DNA of 64,000 nucleotides from an uncultured Oscillospiraceae bacterium (GCA_947631845.1 CANRMY010000001.1:1-64000); one strand, 5' to 3'; positions 1 to 9,297 are shown, counted from the stretch's first letter. Program-made: numbers and translations. The notes: generated by a model not told the origin, from the sequence alone.

Positions 1-255
1 GGCAAGCGCATCGCCCTGCCCAACGCGGAGATCATGATCCACCAGCCCTCCGCCGGCACCCAGGGCCAGATCACCGATATGGCCATCCATCTGAAACGGC
101 TGGAGACCATCAAGAAGCGTATGAACGAGATCCTGGCCGCCAACACCGGCAGGAGCGTGGAGGAGGTCACCGCCGCCTGCGAGCGGGACAACTTCATGTC
201 CGCTGAGGAGGCCAAGGCGTTTGGTCTCATCGACAAGATCATCACCAAGAGATAA
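1..255 (+). CDS. clpP: ATP-dependent Clp protease proteolytic subunit, C-terminal part
   Basis: The left window edge cuts this gene; 84 C-terminal residues remain. The visible part begins GKRIALPNAEIMIHQPSAG, which is the ClpP segment carrying the catalytic His (MIHQP), and continues through the helix with KxxMNEIL and the C-terminal EEAKAFGLIDKII motif. The catalytic Ser lies outside the window. ClpP forms the tetradecameric peptidase that degrades substrates unfolded by ClpX, whose gene follows after 25 bases, so the two are very likely cotranscribed. Identification is secure from the conserved C-terminal half. Confidence 0.96.
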   Translation, partial: GKRIALPNAEIMIHQPSAGTQGQITDMAIHLKRLETIKKRMNEILAANTGRSVEEVTAACERDNFMSAEEAKAFGLIDKIITKR

Positions 256-280
256 GAGAGTAAGGTAAGGGATCGGATCA

Positions 281-1567
281 ATGGCGAATATGGAAGAGAT
301 CACCCCCAGGTGCGACTTCTGCGGCAGGCCCCAGGGGAAGGTACACCGCCTTTTCACCGGCCAGTACGCCAACATCTGCGACGAGTGCGTGGAGCTGTGC
401 CACGAGATCATCCGTGACGGCTGGGAGCGGGAAGAGGAGGAGCCGGCGCAGGAGGAGCTTTCCCCCTACGAGATGGCCCAGCGCCTGCCGCGCCCGGTCA
501 AGATCAAGGAATTTCTCGACCAGTATATCATTGGTCAGGACAGGGCCAAGGTGGCGCTGTCCGTGGCCGTCTATAACCACTACAAGCGCATCTTCTGCCA
601 GACCGGCAACGATACGGAGATCCAGAAGAGCAACATCCTGCTGGTGGGCCCCACCGGCTCCGGCAAGACCATGTTCGCCCAGACCCTGGCGCGGATGCTG
701 GAGGTGCCCTTCGCCATCGCCGACGCCACCACCCTCACCGAGGCCGGCTACGTGGGCGACGACGTGGAAAACATCCTCCTGCGGCTTTTGCAGGCGGCGG
801 ATTTCAACGTGCCGCTGGCCGAGCGGGGCATCATCTACATCGACGAGATCGACAAGATCGCCCGCAAGAGCGAAAATACCTCCATCACCCGGGACGTCTC
901 CGGCGAGGGCGTCCAGCAGGCGCTTTTGAAGCTTCTGGAGGGGACCGTGGCCAACGTGCCGCCCCAGGGCGGGCGCAAGCACCCCCATCAGGAGTTCATC
1001 GCCGTGGACACCTCCAACATCCTCTTTATCTGCGGCGGCGCCTTCGACGGCATCAACAAGATCATCGAGCACAGGCTCGATAAAAAGTCCATGGGCTTCG
1101 GGGCGGAGATCAAGACGAAAAGCGAAAAGGATATCGGCGATATCCTGGAGCAGATCCAGTCCCACGACCTTCTGAAATACGGCATCATCCCGGAGCTTAT
1201 CGGCCGTATGCCCGTGCTCGTCCCCATGCGCCAGCTGACCCGTCAGGATCTGGTGCGCATCCTCAAGGAGCCGAAAAACGCCCTGACCCGGCAGTACAAG
1301 GCCCTGATGAGCTATGACCGGGTGGATCTGGAGTTTGACGACGCGGCCCTGGAGGCCATCGCCGACAAGGCCATCGCCATGGATATCGGGGCCAGGGGCC
1401 TTCGCTCCGTGGTGGAGGGCATCCTCACCGATATCATGTTCGAGATCCCCTCCGCCGAGCGGGTGGATCGGGTCACCGTCACCCGGGAGTGCGTCACCGA
1501 GGGCGCCCGGCCCCGGGTCCATCTGCGCCCGCGTCCCCAAATCGACCCGGACGCGGAAGCAATTTAA
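281..1567 (+). CDS. clpX: ATP-dependent Clp protease ATP-binding subunit ClpX
   Basis: This 428-residue AAA+ unfoldase feeds substrates to ClpP and has the usual length for ClpX. An N-terminal C4 zinc-binding domain (CDFC...CDEC, about residues 11-37) is followed by the AAA+ module with Walker A GPTGSGKT near residues 123-130, Walker [10 protein letters not shown] near 185, and the GYVGDD pore-loop region. The C-terminal small domain contains the GARGLRS sensor-2 motif. It lies just downstream of clpP and upstream of lon, a common protease cluster in Firmicutes. Confidence 0.97.
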   Translation: MANMEEITPRCDFCGRPQGKVHRLFTGQYANICDECVELCHEIIRDGWEREEEEPAQEELSPYEMAQRLPRPVKIKEFLDQYIIGQDRAKVALSVAVYNHYKRIFCQTGNDTEIQKSNILLVGPTGSGKTMFAQTLARMLEVPFAIADATTLTEAGYVGDDVENILLRLLQAADFNVPLAERGIIYIDEIDKIARKSENTSITRDVSGEGVQQALLKLLEGTVANVPPQGGRKHPHQEFIAVDTSNILFICGGAFDGINKIIEHRLDKKSMGFGAEIKTKSEKDIGDILEQIQSHDLLKYGIIPELIGRMPVLVPMRQLTRQDLVRILKEPKNALTRQYKALMSYDRVDLEFDDAALEAIADKAIAMDIGARGLRSVVEGILTDIMFEIPSAERVDRVTVTRECVTEGARPRVHLRPRPQIDPDAEAI

Positions 1568-1577
1568 AATCCCGCTT

Positions 1578-1606
1578 TGAGAGCCACACATCCGGTGCGG
1601 CTCTCA
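1578..1606 (+). terminator. Hairpin between clpX and lon
   Basis: Arms TGAGAGCC and GGCTCTCA enclose a 13-base loop just after the clpX stop. The following GGTTTGTT is only weakly T-rich, so this may be a weak terminator or an attenuating stem. A second small hairpin (CGCCTT/AAGGCG, 1629-1645) follows before lon. No convincing sigma-A promoter, CIRCE or CtsR site was seen in the gap. Confidence 0.4.
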
Positions 1607-1682
1607 GGTTTGTTAAAATTGTAAAAAACGCCTTTTGAGAAGGCGAAAACGATACTGAAACCCTCTGTAAGGAAACCATATC

Positions 1683-4217
1683 ATGAATGAAGAATATTCC
1701 GCTCTCAGCCTTGACGAACTCCCCGTGATCCCCCTGCGCAGTGTGTCGGTCTTTCCCGGTACGGGCCTGAAGCTTGTGGAGGAGCGGCCCGAGGTGGTCT
1801 CGGCCCTGATGAAATGCTTCCACGCCGACAGCCAGGCCTTTGTGGTCAGATGCGACGACCTTTTTGAAGAGAAAGACGCCGCCCCCCAGGAGGGGGAGGA
1901 CGGCCAGGAGACGCTCACCTTCACCGAGGGGGAGCTGGATGAGCTGTTCGACGCGCTCAACAGCCTCCTGCCCGATGAGAAGGCGCCCCTGGAGATGCCC
2001 CGGAAGGCAGGCGTACAGCCGGTGCCTCTGGGTGCCGTCTGCACCGTCGATCACTGCTTCCGGATCCCCGGCGGCGGGATCGTCGCCATGATCAGCTGTA
2101 TCTGCCGCGCCACCATTCTGGATGAGCACGACGGGGAGGACGGCCCTGTGGCCTCCGTCATGCCCCTCTCCGACGAGCCTGTTCGCGTGACGGCCAGGAT
2201 CCGGGCCCTGGTGGCCACCGCCATCGACCTCTACCGCCGCTATTCCCAGCTGACCGGCAGTCCCGTGGCCTCCGCCGAACCCATCGAAAAGACCGGTTAC
2301 TCCGGGGACGTGGGCGGCATGGCCGACGCCCTCGCCCAGAATATGTCCCTGCGCGTGGAGCAGAAGCATCTCCTGCTGGAGCTGCTGGACCCCGTCAAGC
2401 GCCTGCGCACCGTGACGGATATGCTCCGCACCGCCGTGGAGGTCATGGACGTGGAGCGCGACATCGGCCGCAAGGTGGACGAATCCATGGCCAGGAACCA
2501 CCGGGAACAGATTTTGCGGGAGCACATGCGCATCCTGCAATCGGAGCTGGGCGACGACGATTTTTCCGAGATCGAGGAGTACAGGAGGAAGATCCTGGAG
2601 CTCCATCTCTCCGAGGACATCACCCGGAAGCTCCTCAAGGAGAACGACCGGCTCTCCAAACAGCCCATGGTGTCGGCGGAGGCCTCCGTGATCCGCTCCT
2701 ATCTGGACGCCGTGCTGGAGCTGCCCTGGAACAGATCCACCGAGGAGCGCCTGGACATCGCCGAGGCGCGGCGGATCCTGGACCGGGACCACTTCGGCCT
2801 TTCCAAGGTGAAGGAGCGTATCATCGAGTCCCTGGCCGTCCGGTGCGTCTCCCCGGACTTAAAGGGCGGCATTTTGTGCCTTGTGGGCCCTCCCGGCGTG
2901 GGCAAGACGTCCATCGCCGTCTCCATCGCCGGCGCCATGAACAGGAAGCTGGCCCGTATGAGCCTGGGCGGCGTCCGGGACGAGGCCGATATCCGGGGCC
3001 ACCGCAAGACCTATATCGGCGCCATGCCGGGCCGTATCATGACCGCCCTCACCGAGGCGGGGACCAACAACCCCCTGATGGTGCTGGACGAGATTGACAA
3101 GCTGGGCAGCGACTACAAGGGCGATCCCGCCAGCGCGCTTTTGGAGGCGCTGGACCCGGAGCAGAACCACGCCTTCCGGGACCACTTCCTGGAGGTGCCC
3201 TTCGACCTGTCCAACACCATGTTCATCGCCACCGCCAACACGGTGGATACCATTCCCCGGCCTCTGCTGGACCGCATGGAGGTCATCGAGATCACCAGCT
3301 ACACCGACGAGGAGAAGCTGCAGATCGCCAAAAAGCACCTGCTGCCCAAACAGCGCAAAAAGCACGGCCTGACGGCCAGGGGCTTGAAGATCGCCGACAA
3401 CGCCTTCCGGGAGCTGATCTCCGGCTACACCCGGGAATCCGGCGTGCGCCAGCTGGAGCGGCTCATCGCGCGGCTCTGCCGGAAGGCCGATCTGGTCATC
3501 GCCTCCCAGGAGGGGGAGGGCCTCTCCGTCACAGCCTCCAATCTGACCCAGCTTCTGGGCCCCCGGAAATATAAGCCGGAGCGCCTGGCCAGCCCCGACC
3601 GGGTGGGCGTGGTCAACGGCCTTGCCTGGACGGAGGTGGGCGGCGAGATCTTAGAGGTGGAGTGCGCCTGCCTGGAGGGGAGCGGCAAGATCGAGCTCAC
3701 CGGCAACCTGGGCGACGTGATGAAGGAATCGGCCCACGCCGCCGTCAGTTACATCCGCTCCCGGTGCGACAAGCTGGGCATCGACCCGGAATTTTATAAG
3801 AAAAAAGACATCCACATCCACTTCCCGGAGGGCGCCGTGCCCAAGGACGGCCCCTCGGCCGGCATCGCCATCGCCTGCGCCGTGATCTCCTCCCTCACCG
3901 GCGCGCCCGCCGTGCGGGAGGTGGCCATGACGGGGGAGATCACCCTGACGGGCCGCGTCCTGCCCATCGGCGGACTGCGGGAAAAGACCATGGCCGCCCT
4001 GCGGGGGGGCCTGAAGACCGTCATCCTCCCCGCCGACAACCTGTCGGATCTGGAGGAGATCGATCAGACGGTGCGCCGCGCCCTCACCTTCATCCCGGCT
4101 ATGCGGCTGGACGATATTTTAGACAAGGCGCTCCTGCTCCCGGAGCCCGCCGTAAGCGCGCGCAAGCGCGCCCAGAGACGGCCGCGGGATCCCGAACGGG
4201 CGGAGATCCGGCAGTGA
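1683..4217 (+). CDS. lon: Endopeptidase La (Lon protease)
   Basis: This 844-residue LonA-type protease degrades misfolded and regulatory proteins with ATP in the cytoplasm. The N-terminal Lon substrate domain carries an acidic insert around residues 60-90. The AAA+ module has Walker A GPPGVGKTS (from residue 402) and Walker B MVLDEIDKLG. The C-terminal protease domain has the Ser/Lys dyad: Ser725 in PKDGPSAG and Lys768 in GGLREKT, 43 residues apart as in characterised Lon enzymes. It is somewhat longer than the ~780-residue norm, owing to the N-terminal insert and a basic tail. Its usual Firmicute neighbour engB follows. Confidence 0.96.
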   Translation: MNEEYSALSLDELPVIPLRSVSVFPGTGLKLVEERPEVVSALMKCFHADSQAFVVRCDDLFEEKDAAPQEGEDGQETLTFTEGELDELFDALNSLLPDEKAPLEMPRKAGVQPVPLGAVCTVDHCFRIPGGGIVAMISCICRATILDEHDGEDGPVASVMPLSDEPVRVTARIRALVATAIDLYRRYSQLTGSPVASAEPIEKTGYSGDVGGMADALAQNMSLRVEQKHLLLELLDPVKRLRTVTDMLRTAVEVMDVERDIGRKVDESMARNHREQILREHMRILQSELGDDDFSEIEEYRRKILELHLSEDITRKLLKENDRLSKQPMVSAEASVIRSYLDAVLELPWNRSTEERLDIAEARRILDRDHFGLSKVKERIIESLAVRCVSPDLKGGILCLVGPPGVGKTSIAVSIAGAMNRKLARMSLGGVRDEADIRGHRKTYIGAMPGRIMTALTEAGTNNPLMVLDEIDKLGSDYKGDPASALLEALDPEQNHAFRDHFLEVPFDLSNTMFIATANTVDTIPRPLLDRMEVIEITSYTDEEKLQIAKKHLLPKQRKKHGLTARGLKIADNAFRELISGYTRESGVRQLERLIARLCRKADLVIASQEGEGLSVTASNLTQLLGPRKYKPERLASPDRVGVVNGLAWTEVGGEILEVECACLEGSGKIELTGNLGDVMKESAHAAVSYIRSRCDKLGIDPEFYKKKDIHIHFPEGAVPKDGPSAGIAIACAVISSLTGAPAVREVAMTGEITLTGRVLPIGGLREKTMAALRGGLKTVILPADNLSDLEEIDQTVRRALTFIPAMRLDDILDKALLLPEPAVSARKRAQRRPRDPERAEIRQ

Positions 4218-4258
4218 CCCGTTAAACTCAGTACAGCCTGAAAAGGAGGAGAAGACCC

Positions 4259-4846
4259 TTGGATTACACAAAAGCGGAATTTATCAAGTCCGCGGCGGAT
4301 CCCTCCGGCTTCATCCGGGACGGACTTCCTGAGGCTGCCTTCGCCGGCCGCTCCAACGTGGGGAAATCCTCGGTGATCAATTCCATCGTCCGGCGGAAGA
4401 ATTTCGCCCGGGTGGGCTCCTCGCCTGGAAAGACCGCCCACATCAACTATTTTCTCATCGATCAAAAATTCTACCTGGTGGATCTGCCCGGCTACGGCTA
4501 CGCGGAGGTCTCCAAGGCCGAGCGGGACCGGTGGGGCCGGCTCATGGAATCCTATTTCGCCTCCGGCCTCATCACCCTGGGGGTACAGATCGTGGACATC
4601 CGCCACAAGCCCACCGCCGACGATATCACCATGATGAACTGGTTCAAATCATCCCAGGTGGACGTCCTTGTGGTGGCGAACAAGCTGGACAAGTGCAAAA
4701 AATCGGAGGTCCCCGGCAATATCGCTCGCATCCGGGAGACGCTGGATCTCTCCGAGGATACGCCCATCGTCTACTACTCGGCGGAGACCCACTCCGAGCG
4801 GGAGGCGCTGCTTCTGGCCCTGGACGGGGCGCTCTCTCTGGCATAA
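4259..4846 (+). CDS. engB: Ribosome biogenesis GTP-binding protein EngB/YsxC
   Basis: This 195-residue TRAFAC GTPase is needed for 50S subunit assembly. G1 GRSNVGKSS, G3 DLPGYGYAEV and G4 NKLDK are all present. The start is TTG: the sequence AAAAGGAGGAG lies 8 bases upstream, and no ATG is as well placed. The lon-engB order is conserved in Firmicutes. Identity is secure. Confidence 0.95.
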   Translation: MDYTKAEFIKSAADPSGFIRDGLPEAAFAGRSNVGKSSVINSIVRRKNFARVGSSPGKTAHINYFLIDQKFYLVDLPGYGYAEVSKAERDRWGRLMESYFASGLITLGVQIVDIRHKPTADDITMMNWFKSSQVDVLVVANKLDKCKKSEVPGNIARIRETLDLSEDTPIVYYSAETHSEREALLLALDGALSLA

Positions 4847-4850
4847 CGGT

Positions 4851-5534
4851 ATGGGAAACATTCTGAGAAATCTGGACTGGTCGGTGCTGACCGACGCCCT
4901 TATAAACGCCGTTCCGGTGCTCATCTGCATCACCCTGCACGAGTGCGCCCACGGATACGCGGCGCTGAAGCTGGGGGACACCACCGCCAGGGACATGGGG
5001 CGGCTGAGCCTCAACCCCTTCAAACACTTTGATTTCATCGGTTTTGTGATGATGGCCTTTCTGGGCTTCGGCTGGGCCAAGCCCGTGCCCATCGACATAC
5101 GCCGCTTCAAGCATCCCAAGCGGGATATGGCCGTCTCGGCGGCGGCGGGGCCGCTGTGCAACGTGCTCATCACGGTAGTCTCGCTCTTTTTGTGCGGCCT
5201 GCTGACGCCGCTTCTGTACCGCCCCGGAAGGGCGGTCTACTACCTCTACCTCACCATCCAGCAGACGGCCTACCTGAGCCTGGCCTTCGCCGTCTTCAAC
5301 ATCCTCCCCATCCCGCCCCTGGACGGCTCCAAGGTGCTCTATTCCGTGATCCCGGAGGGGGCCTATTGGAAGCTCATGCGCTATGAGCGCTACGGTATGC
5401 TTTTGCTGCTTTTACTGGTGGTCACGGGCGTCCTGTCCGGACCGCTGAACCGCGCGGTGAGCTTTCTCTTTTCCAGGCTTCTTTTCATCGCCCAATGGGG
5501 CTTTGACCTCAGTAACTATTTCTTCGTCAGGTGA
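4851..5534 (+). CDS. Site-2 protease family protein (M50 metallopeptidase)
   Basis: This 227-residue polytopic membrane protein has the zinc site HECAH in its N-terminal transmembrane segment (CITLHECAHGYAA) and the second catalytic motif NILPIPPLDG in a later one. That arrangement defines the small minimal-core S2P/SpoIVFB-like proteases. It starts at an ATG four bases after engB. Longer upstream in-frame sequence overlaps engB and looks non-coding. The substrate is unknown; proteins of this type commonly sit beside scpAB in Clostridia. It need not be a sporulation protease. Confidence 0.9.
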   Translation: MGNILRNLDWSVLTDALINAVPVLICITLHECAHGYAALKLGDTTARDMGRLSLNPFKHFDFIGFVMMAFLGFGWAKPVPIDIRRFKHPKRDMAVSAAAGPLCNVLITVVSLFLCGLLTPLLYRPGRAVYYLYLTIQQTAYLSLAFAVFNILPIPPLDGSKVLYSVIPEGAYWKLMRYERYGMLLLLLLVVTGVLSGPLNRAVSFLFSRLLFIAQWGFDLSNYFFVR

Positions 5535-5537
5535 CAC

Positions 5538-6299
5538 ATGGAAAATCCCACCTTCCACCTGGAGGGCGTGATCAGGACGCGCGAGGATATGGAGGACTTT
5601 GAAGGCCCTCTGACGCTGATCCTCCAGCTGCTCTCCAAAAACAAAATAGAGATCCAGGACATCCGGATCGCGGAGCTGACGGACCAGTATCTTTCCTGGC
5701 TGGAGGAGCGCAAGGCGCTGGATCTGGACGTGGCCTCCGAATTTGTCCAGATGGCCTCCTATCTTGTGTACATCAAGGCCAGGATGCTCCTCTCCGCCGG
5801 GGAGGAGACAGGGGAGCTGGAGGAGCTGATCGGCTCTCTCGAGCGCCTGAAAAACAAGGCCCTTTTCGAACAGCTTCAGAAGGTCCTGCCGGAGCTGGGG
5901 GAGATGTACACCCGGGGCGCCGGGACTCTCACAAAGCCGCCGGAGTATTTGCCGGTGGACAAGGAGTACCGGTATTTCCACGTGCGGGAGGATCTGAGCG
6001 AGGCTATGGCCCGGGTGCTCTCCCGGGAGGACGCCGCCGCGGCCTACCGTAATCCCCCCGGCTTCCGCTACCCGGAGCGCATCGTCTACTCGGTGACGGA
6101 AAAAACAAAACAAATCGTGGCCCTGCTCACCGCCGGCGGCCCCATGAGCCTCCGGGGCCTTTTTGCCAAGAGCGGCAGCCGCACGGAGCTGGTTGCCACG
6201 TTTATCGCGCTTTTGGAGCTGTGCCGCGAGGGGGACATCCTTTTAGACGGCGACGGCGATGACGCCAGCGTTTCATTAAACGGTGAGAGGACAAGCTGA
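5538..6299 (+). CDS. scpA: Segregation and condensation protein A
   Basis: This 253-residue kleisin subunit bridges the SMC dimer in the SMC-ScpAB condensin. The N-terminal helical domain (FEGPLTLILQLLSKNKIEIQDI) and the long Leu/Glu-rich middle are typical, as is the C-terminal winged-helix region that contacts the SMC cap. Its stop shares one base with the scpB start codon (TGATG), indicating translational coupling. Length matches the family. Confidence 0.95.
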   Translation: MENPTFHLEGVIRTREDMEDFEGPLTLILQLLSKNKIEIQDIRIAELTDQYLSWLEERKALDLDVASEFVQMASYLVYIKARMLLSAGEETGELEELIGSLERLKNKALFEQLQKVLPELGEMYTRGAGTLTKPPEYLPVDKEYRYFHVREDLSEAMARVLSREDAAAAYRNPPGFRYPERIVYSVTEKTKQIVALLTAGGPMSLRGLFAKSGSRTELVATFIALLELCREGDILLDGDGDDASVSLNGERTS

Positions 6300-6943
6300 T
6301 GACGGAAACAGATCAGGAAATGGAAACAGGCGGGCTCGAGCCCGCCATAGAGGGCATCCTTTTCGCCGCCGGCGAGGCGGTCAGCGCCAAACGCATCGCC
6401 GCCGTACTGGCGGTCAGCGAGCAGGAGGTCCTTGACGCGGCCAAACGGATCGCCGACAGGCTTCGCTCCGAGCGCCGGGGGATCCGCCTGGTGCGCCTGG
6501 AGAACGCCCTGCAGCTGTGCTCCGCGCCGGAGCTCTCCGACGTGATCCGCCAGGCGCTGGAGACGCGCAAGCCCCCCCGGCTCACCCAGACCGCCCTGGA
6601 GGTGCTGGCCGTCACCGCCTACTTCCAGCCGGTCACCCGGGCTTATATCGAGAGTCTTCGCGGCGCCGATTCCAGCTATACCGTGGGCGTGCTCCAGGAG
6701 CGGGGCCTTATCGAGCCCTGCGGTACCCTGGACGCCCCCGGCCGCCCCACCCTTTTTCGCACCACCCAGGCCTTTCTGCGCACCTTCGGCCTCAGCTCTT
6801 TGGACGAGCTGCCGCCCCTTCCCCGGCAGGAGGGGGACGAGCCGGAGCAGCTGCGCATCGAGGAGGCCATCGAGACACTGCGGGAGGCCCAGGAGCCGGC
6901 CTCGCCGGAGAATCCGCCGGAGGATGTGCAGGGCGGCGATTGA
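6299..6943 (+). CDS. scpB: Segregation and condensation protein B
   Basis: This 214-residue protein is the dimeric winged-helix partner of ScpA in the SMC complex. The conserved segments EGILFAAGEAVS, LTQTALEVLAVTAYFQPVTR and the turn around GRPTLFRTTQAFLRTFGL are present. The C-terminus carries an acidic, proline-rich tail as in many clostridial ScpB. It overlaps scpA by one base. A sigma-A-type promoter for the next gene overlaps its stop codon. Confidence 0.95.
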   Translation: MTETDQEMETGGLEPAIEGILFAAGEAVSAKRIAAVLAVSEQEVLDAAKRIADRLRSERRGIRLVRLENALQLCSAPELSDVIRQALETRKPPRLTQTALEVLAVTAYFQPVTRAYIESLRGADSSYTVGVLQERGLIEPCGTLDAPGRPTLFRTTQAFLRTFGLSSLDELPPLPRQEGDEPEQLRIEEAIETLREAQEPASPENPPEDVQGGD

Positions 6944-6968
6944 CAGCCCCTTTTTCCCGTGGTAAAAT
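6940..6968 (+). promoter_or_regulatory. Sigma-A promoter for DUF2953-gerW
   Basis: TTGACA (6940-6945), a 17-base spacer and TAAAAT (6963-6968) make a near-consensus vegetative promoter. The -35 box overlaps the scpB stop codon. It lies 36 bases upstream of the TTG start of the DUF2953 gene. Confidence 0.7.
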
Positions 6969-7003
6969 GATGGGGTAAACTGGTAGACCGGGGAGGTGAT
7001 CTT

Positions 7004-7708
7004 TTGCTGACGGTTCTGTATTTGCTGGCGTTTGTGATCCTGCTGTGCTGTGGGAAGCTCAAGCTGGCGCTGATCCTCCTGGGGGTCACTCTGGCCCTGG
7101 ACATCCTGATCCTCTTATTGCGCGTGGGGGCCAGGTTCACCCTGGACGGCGATGGCGTCACCCTGCGCGTCCTCGCGGGACCCGTCCGGCTGAAGCTCCT
7201 GCCCGCCGGGGAGGAGAAGGCCAAAAAGCCTAAGAAGCCTAAAAATCCAAAGAAGGAAAAACCGGAAAAGCCGGAGGAGGAGACGAAGGAGAAGCCCAAG
7301 CCCAAGATCAAGATCACTTTTGACCTTGTCTCCACCGCGCTCAAGGCGGTAGGCGAGCTTTTGGGCAGGCTCCGCCGCAAGATCTGCATCGACAAGCTGG
7401 TGCTCCACTACTCCGCCGCCGCGGCGGATCCGGCGGACGCGGCCATGACCTTCGGCTATGCCAGCGCCGGGGTGGGGGCCCTGATGCCGGTCATTGAGAA
7501 CATCTTCAAGGTGAAAGAGCGGGACGTTGGCGCGTCTGTGACCTTCGACACGGACCAGAGCGTAATTTTTGTGGACGCCCAACTCACACTGGCGATTTGG
7601 GAAATACTTTATATCGTGCTGGCCGTCTGGCCGCCGGTCAAGGCGGTCCTCGGTCAACTCGTAAAAAACGGAAAGGTGGATAAAAATGGACAAGCATCCG
7701 ATCAATGA
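7004..7708 (+). CDS. DUF2953 domain-containing protein (YtfI-like)
   Basis: This 234-residue protein has a hydrophobic N-terminus (LLAFVILLCCGKLKLALILLGVTLALDILILLL, about residues 3-40, cited here in two overlapping helices), then a highly charged Lys/Pro/Glu segment near residues 70-100 and a C-terminal region with YSAAAADPADAAMTFGYAS, the DUF2953 signature. The start is TTG, preceded by GGGAGGTGAT. It overlaps gerW by 23 bases; in Bacillus the YtfI (DUF2953) and YtfJ/GerW genes are also paired, which supports both calls. The biochemical function is unknown. It is probably membrane-anchored. Confidence 0.82.
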   Translation: MLTVLYLLAFVILLCCGKLKLALILLGVTLALDILILLLRVGARFTLDGDGVTLRVLAGPVRLKLLPAGEEKAKKPKKPKNPKKEKPEKPEEETKEKPKPKIKITFDLVSTALKAVGELLGRLRRKICIDKLVLHYSAAAADPADAAMTFGYASAGVGALMPVIENIFKVKERDVGASVTFDTDQSVIFVDAQLTLAIWEILYIVLAVWPPVKAVLGQLVKNGKVDKNGQASDQ

Positions 7709-8135
7709 CCTTATGGGCACCGTCATGGACAAGCTTCGCGACATGGCGGACGTCAGCACCGTCATCGGGGAGAGCATCGTCACCCCCGACGGCATCACCC
7801 TGATCCCCATCTCCCGCGTCAGCATGGGCTTCGCCTCGGGAGGCTCCGATTTCACTGGCAAGCACCAGAAGGACGGGCAGGCCAGCCCCTTCGGCGCCGG
7901 CACCGGCGGCAGTGTGAAGATCGACCCCGTGGCCTTCGTGGTCATCAAGGAGGGCATCGTCCGCGTGATGACCATCGAGCCGCCCGCGTCCACCACCGTG
8001 GACAGGATCATCGACACCGCCCCCGAGATCGTGGACAAGATCACGGCCATCGTGGACAAGAAGAAGGCGGAGAAGGCCGAAAAAGCCGCGAAGGAGGCCG
8101 CCGAAGAGGCCCTCCCGGAGGTCCCGGCGGAATAA
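7686..8135 (+). CDS. gerW: GerW family sporulation protein (YtfJ)
   Basis: This 149-residue protein carries the GerW/YtfJ signature: MDKLRDMADVSTVIGESI, the Gly-rich FASGGSDF segment and IDPVAFVVIKEG. In Bacillus the homologue is a spore protein needed for normal L-alanine germination. The C-terminus ends in a Lys/Ala/Glu-rich helix. It overlaps the end of the DUF2953 gene and precedes a D,D-carboxypeptidase of probable spore-cortex function, so this stretch looks like a sporulation module. Confidence 0.9.
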   Translation: MDKHPINDLMGTVMDKLRDMADVSTVIGESIVTPDGITLIPISRVSMGFASGGSDFTGKHQKDGQASPFGAGTGGSVKIDPVAFVVIKEGIVRVMTIEPPASTTVDRIIDTAPEIVDKITAIVDKKKAEKAEKAAKEAAEEALPEVPAE

Positions 8136-8159
8136 ATTCCGCCCCGTCCGGGCATACTG
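8130..8159 (+). promoter_or_regulatory. Candidate sigma-G/sigma-F promoter before the D,D-carboxypeptidase
   Basis: GAATA (8130-8134), an 18-base spacer and CATACTG (8153-8159) match the Bacillus sigma-G consensus (GHATR-N18-CATNHTA) at all but one of the specified positions. It sits just before a gene whose relatives (dacF, dacB) are sporulation-controlled. The -35 overlaps the gerW stop codon. This is read by eye and not proven. Confidence 0.42.
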
Positions 8160-8183
8160 ACACACCGTAAAGGTGGTGTCGCT

Positions 8184-9290
8184 ATGAAAAAACACATCAT
8201 ACCGGCAATCGCCGCCACGTTGTTCCTGGCGGCGTTTACCGTTTTTAACGCCCATGCCGACGGGGAGATCAGCGCCCGCTCCGCCATTCTGATGGAGGCC
8301 CACACCGGCGCGGTGCTCTATGAAAAGGACGCCGATGAGCGGCTTCCCATCGCCAGCACCACGAAGCTCATGACCGCCCTGGTGACCCTGGAAAACGCCT
8401 CCCTGGAGGACACGGTCACCGTCCCTGCCGCCTGCGAGCGGGTGGAGGGCTCCTCCATGTATCTGAAGGCCGGGCAGACGCTGACCGTGCGCCAGCTCCT
8501 CTACGGGCTGATGCTGGAGTCGGGCAACGACGCCGCCGTGGCCCTGGCCGTCCACATCGCCGGCTCCGTGGAGGCCTTCGCGGATATGATGAATGACCGC
8601 GCCGCCGCGCTGGGACTGGAGAACACCCATTTTCTGAACCCCCACGGCCTCCACGAGGACGGTCATTACTCTTCGGCCCGGGATCTGGCCCTGATCATGG
8701 GGGCCTGCATGGAGGACCCGCTCTTTGTGGAGATCGCCTCCACCAAAAGCATCACCTTCGGCGGCCGCACCTACACCAACCACAATAAGCTGATGTGGAG
8801 CTACGAGGGCATGGTCACCGGCAAGACCGGCTACACCAAAAAGGCCGGCAGGACGCTGGTCACCTGCGCCCAGCGGGACGGTATGCGCCTCATCTGCGTC
8901 ACCCTCCGGGACGGGGACGACTGGGCCGACCACGAGACGCTTCTTAATAGGGGCTTCTCCCAATGGCAGATGCAGACACCCGTCCGGACGGGGGATAGCC
9001 TGGGCCGCGTCCCGGTGATGGCCGGCTCCGCCGCGTCCGTTTCCGTCCGGGCGGCCTCCGGCGTCTCCCTGCTCACCGAGGCGGGGGAGGAGCTTACCGT
9101 CCAGGTGTCCCTGCCCCGGTTCGTCTACGCCGGCGTGACCGAGGGGGCCTTTGCCGGCACGGCCTATGTGCTCCAGGACGGCCGGCAGGCGGCGGCGATC
9201 CCGCTGGAATACGCCGAAAGCGTCTCCCGGGACAAGCCCCGGAAGCGCACCCTCTCAGAGCGGATATGGGAGTTTTTTAACGGAGAGTGA
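8184..9290 (+). CDS. D-alanyl-D-alanine carboxypeptidase (S11 family, DacF/DacB-like)
   Basis: This 368-residue low-molecular-weight penicillin-binding protein trims the terminal D-Ala of peptidoglycan stem peptides. A signal peptide (about residues 1-25, ending HADG) is followed by the S11 domain with STTK (Ser58, Lys61), SGN (113-115) and KTG (214-216). A C-terminal beta domain and a short amphipathic tail ending RIWEFFNGE follow. The neighbour rluB recalls the Bacillus dacB-spmA-spmB-rluB order (spm genes absent here), while the candidate sigma-G/F promoter recalls dacF. I therefore leave the symbol open. A role in spore cortex maturation is likely. Confidence 0.92.
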   Translation: MKKHIIPAIAATLFLAAFTVFNAHADGEISARSAILMEAHTGAVLYEKDADERLPIASTTKLMTALVTLENASLEDTVTVPAACERVEGSSMYLKAGQTLTVRQLLYGLMLESGNDAAVALAVHIAGSVEAFADMMNDRAAALGLENTHFLNPHGLHEDGHYSSARDLALIMGACMEDPLFVEIASTKSITFGGRTYTNHNKLMWSYEGMVTGKTGYTKKAGRTLVTCAQRDGMRLICVTLRDGDDWADHETLLNRGFSQWQMQTPVRTGDSLGRVPVMAGSAASVSVRAASGVSLLTEAGEELTVQVSLPRFVYAGVTEGAFAGTAYVLQDGRQAAAIPLEYAESVSRDKPRKRTLSERIWEFFNGE

Positions 9291-9297
9291 TATTCCG

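Noticed and set aside
278..1591. Long minus-strand open frame across clpX (and similar ones opposite lon, rluB, HI0933, fmt, rsmB, ligA and others)
   Set aside because: G+C-rich third positions of the true genes create long antisense frames; the peptides are low-complexity (Gly/His/Leu/Asp-rich) with no recognisable domain or ribosome site.
1568..1682. CIRCE or CtsR operator before lon
   Set aside because: Neither TTAGCACTC-N9-GAGTGCTAA nor tandem AGGTCAAA-like heptads are present.
4668..4850. N-terminal extension of the site-2 protease
   Set aside because: It overlaps engB in another frame and has Arg/Ser/Trp-rich junk sequence; the ATG at 4851 starts the hydrophobic domain.
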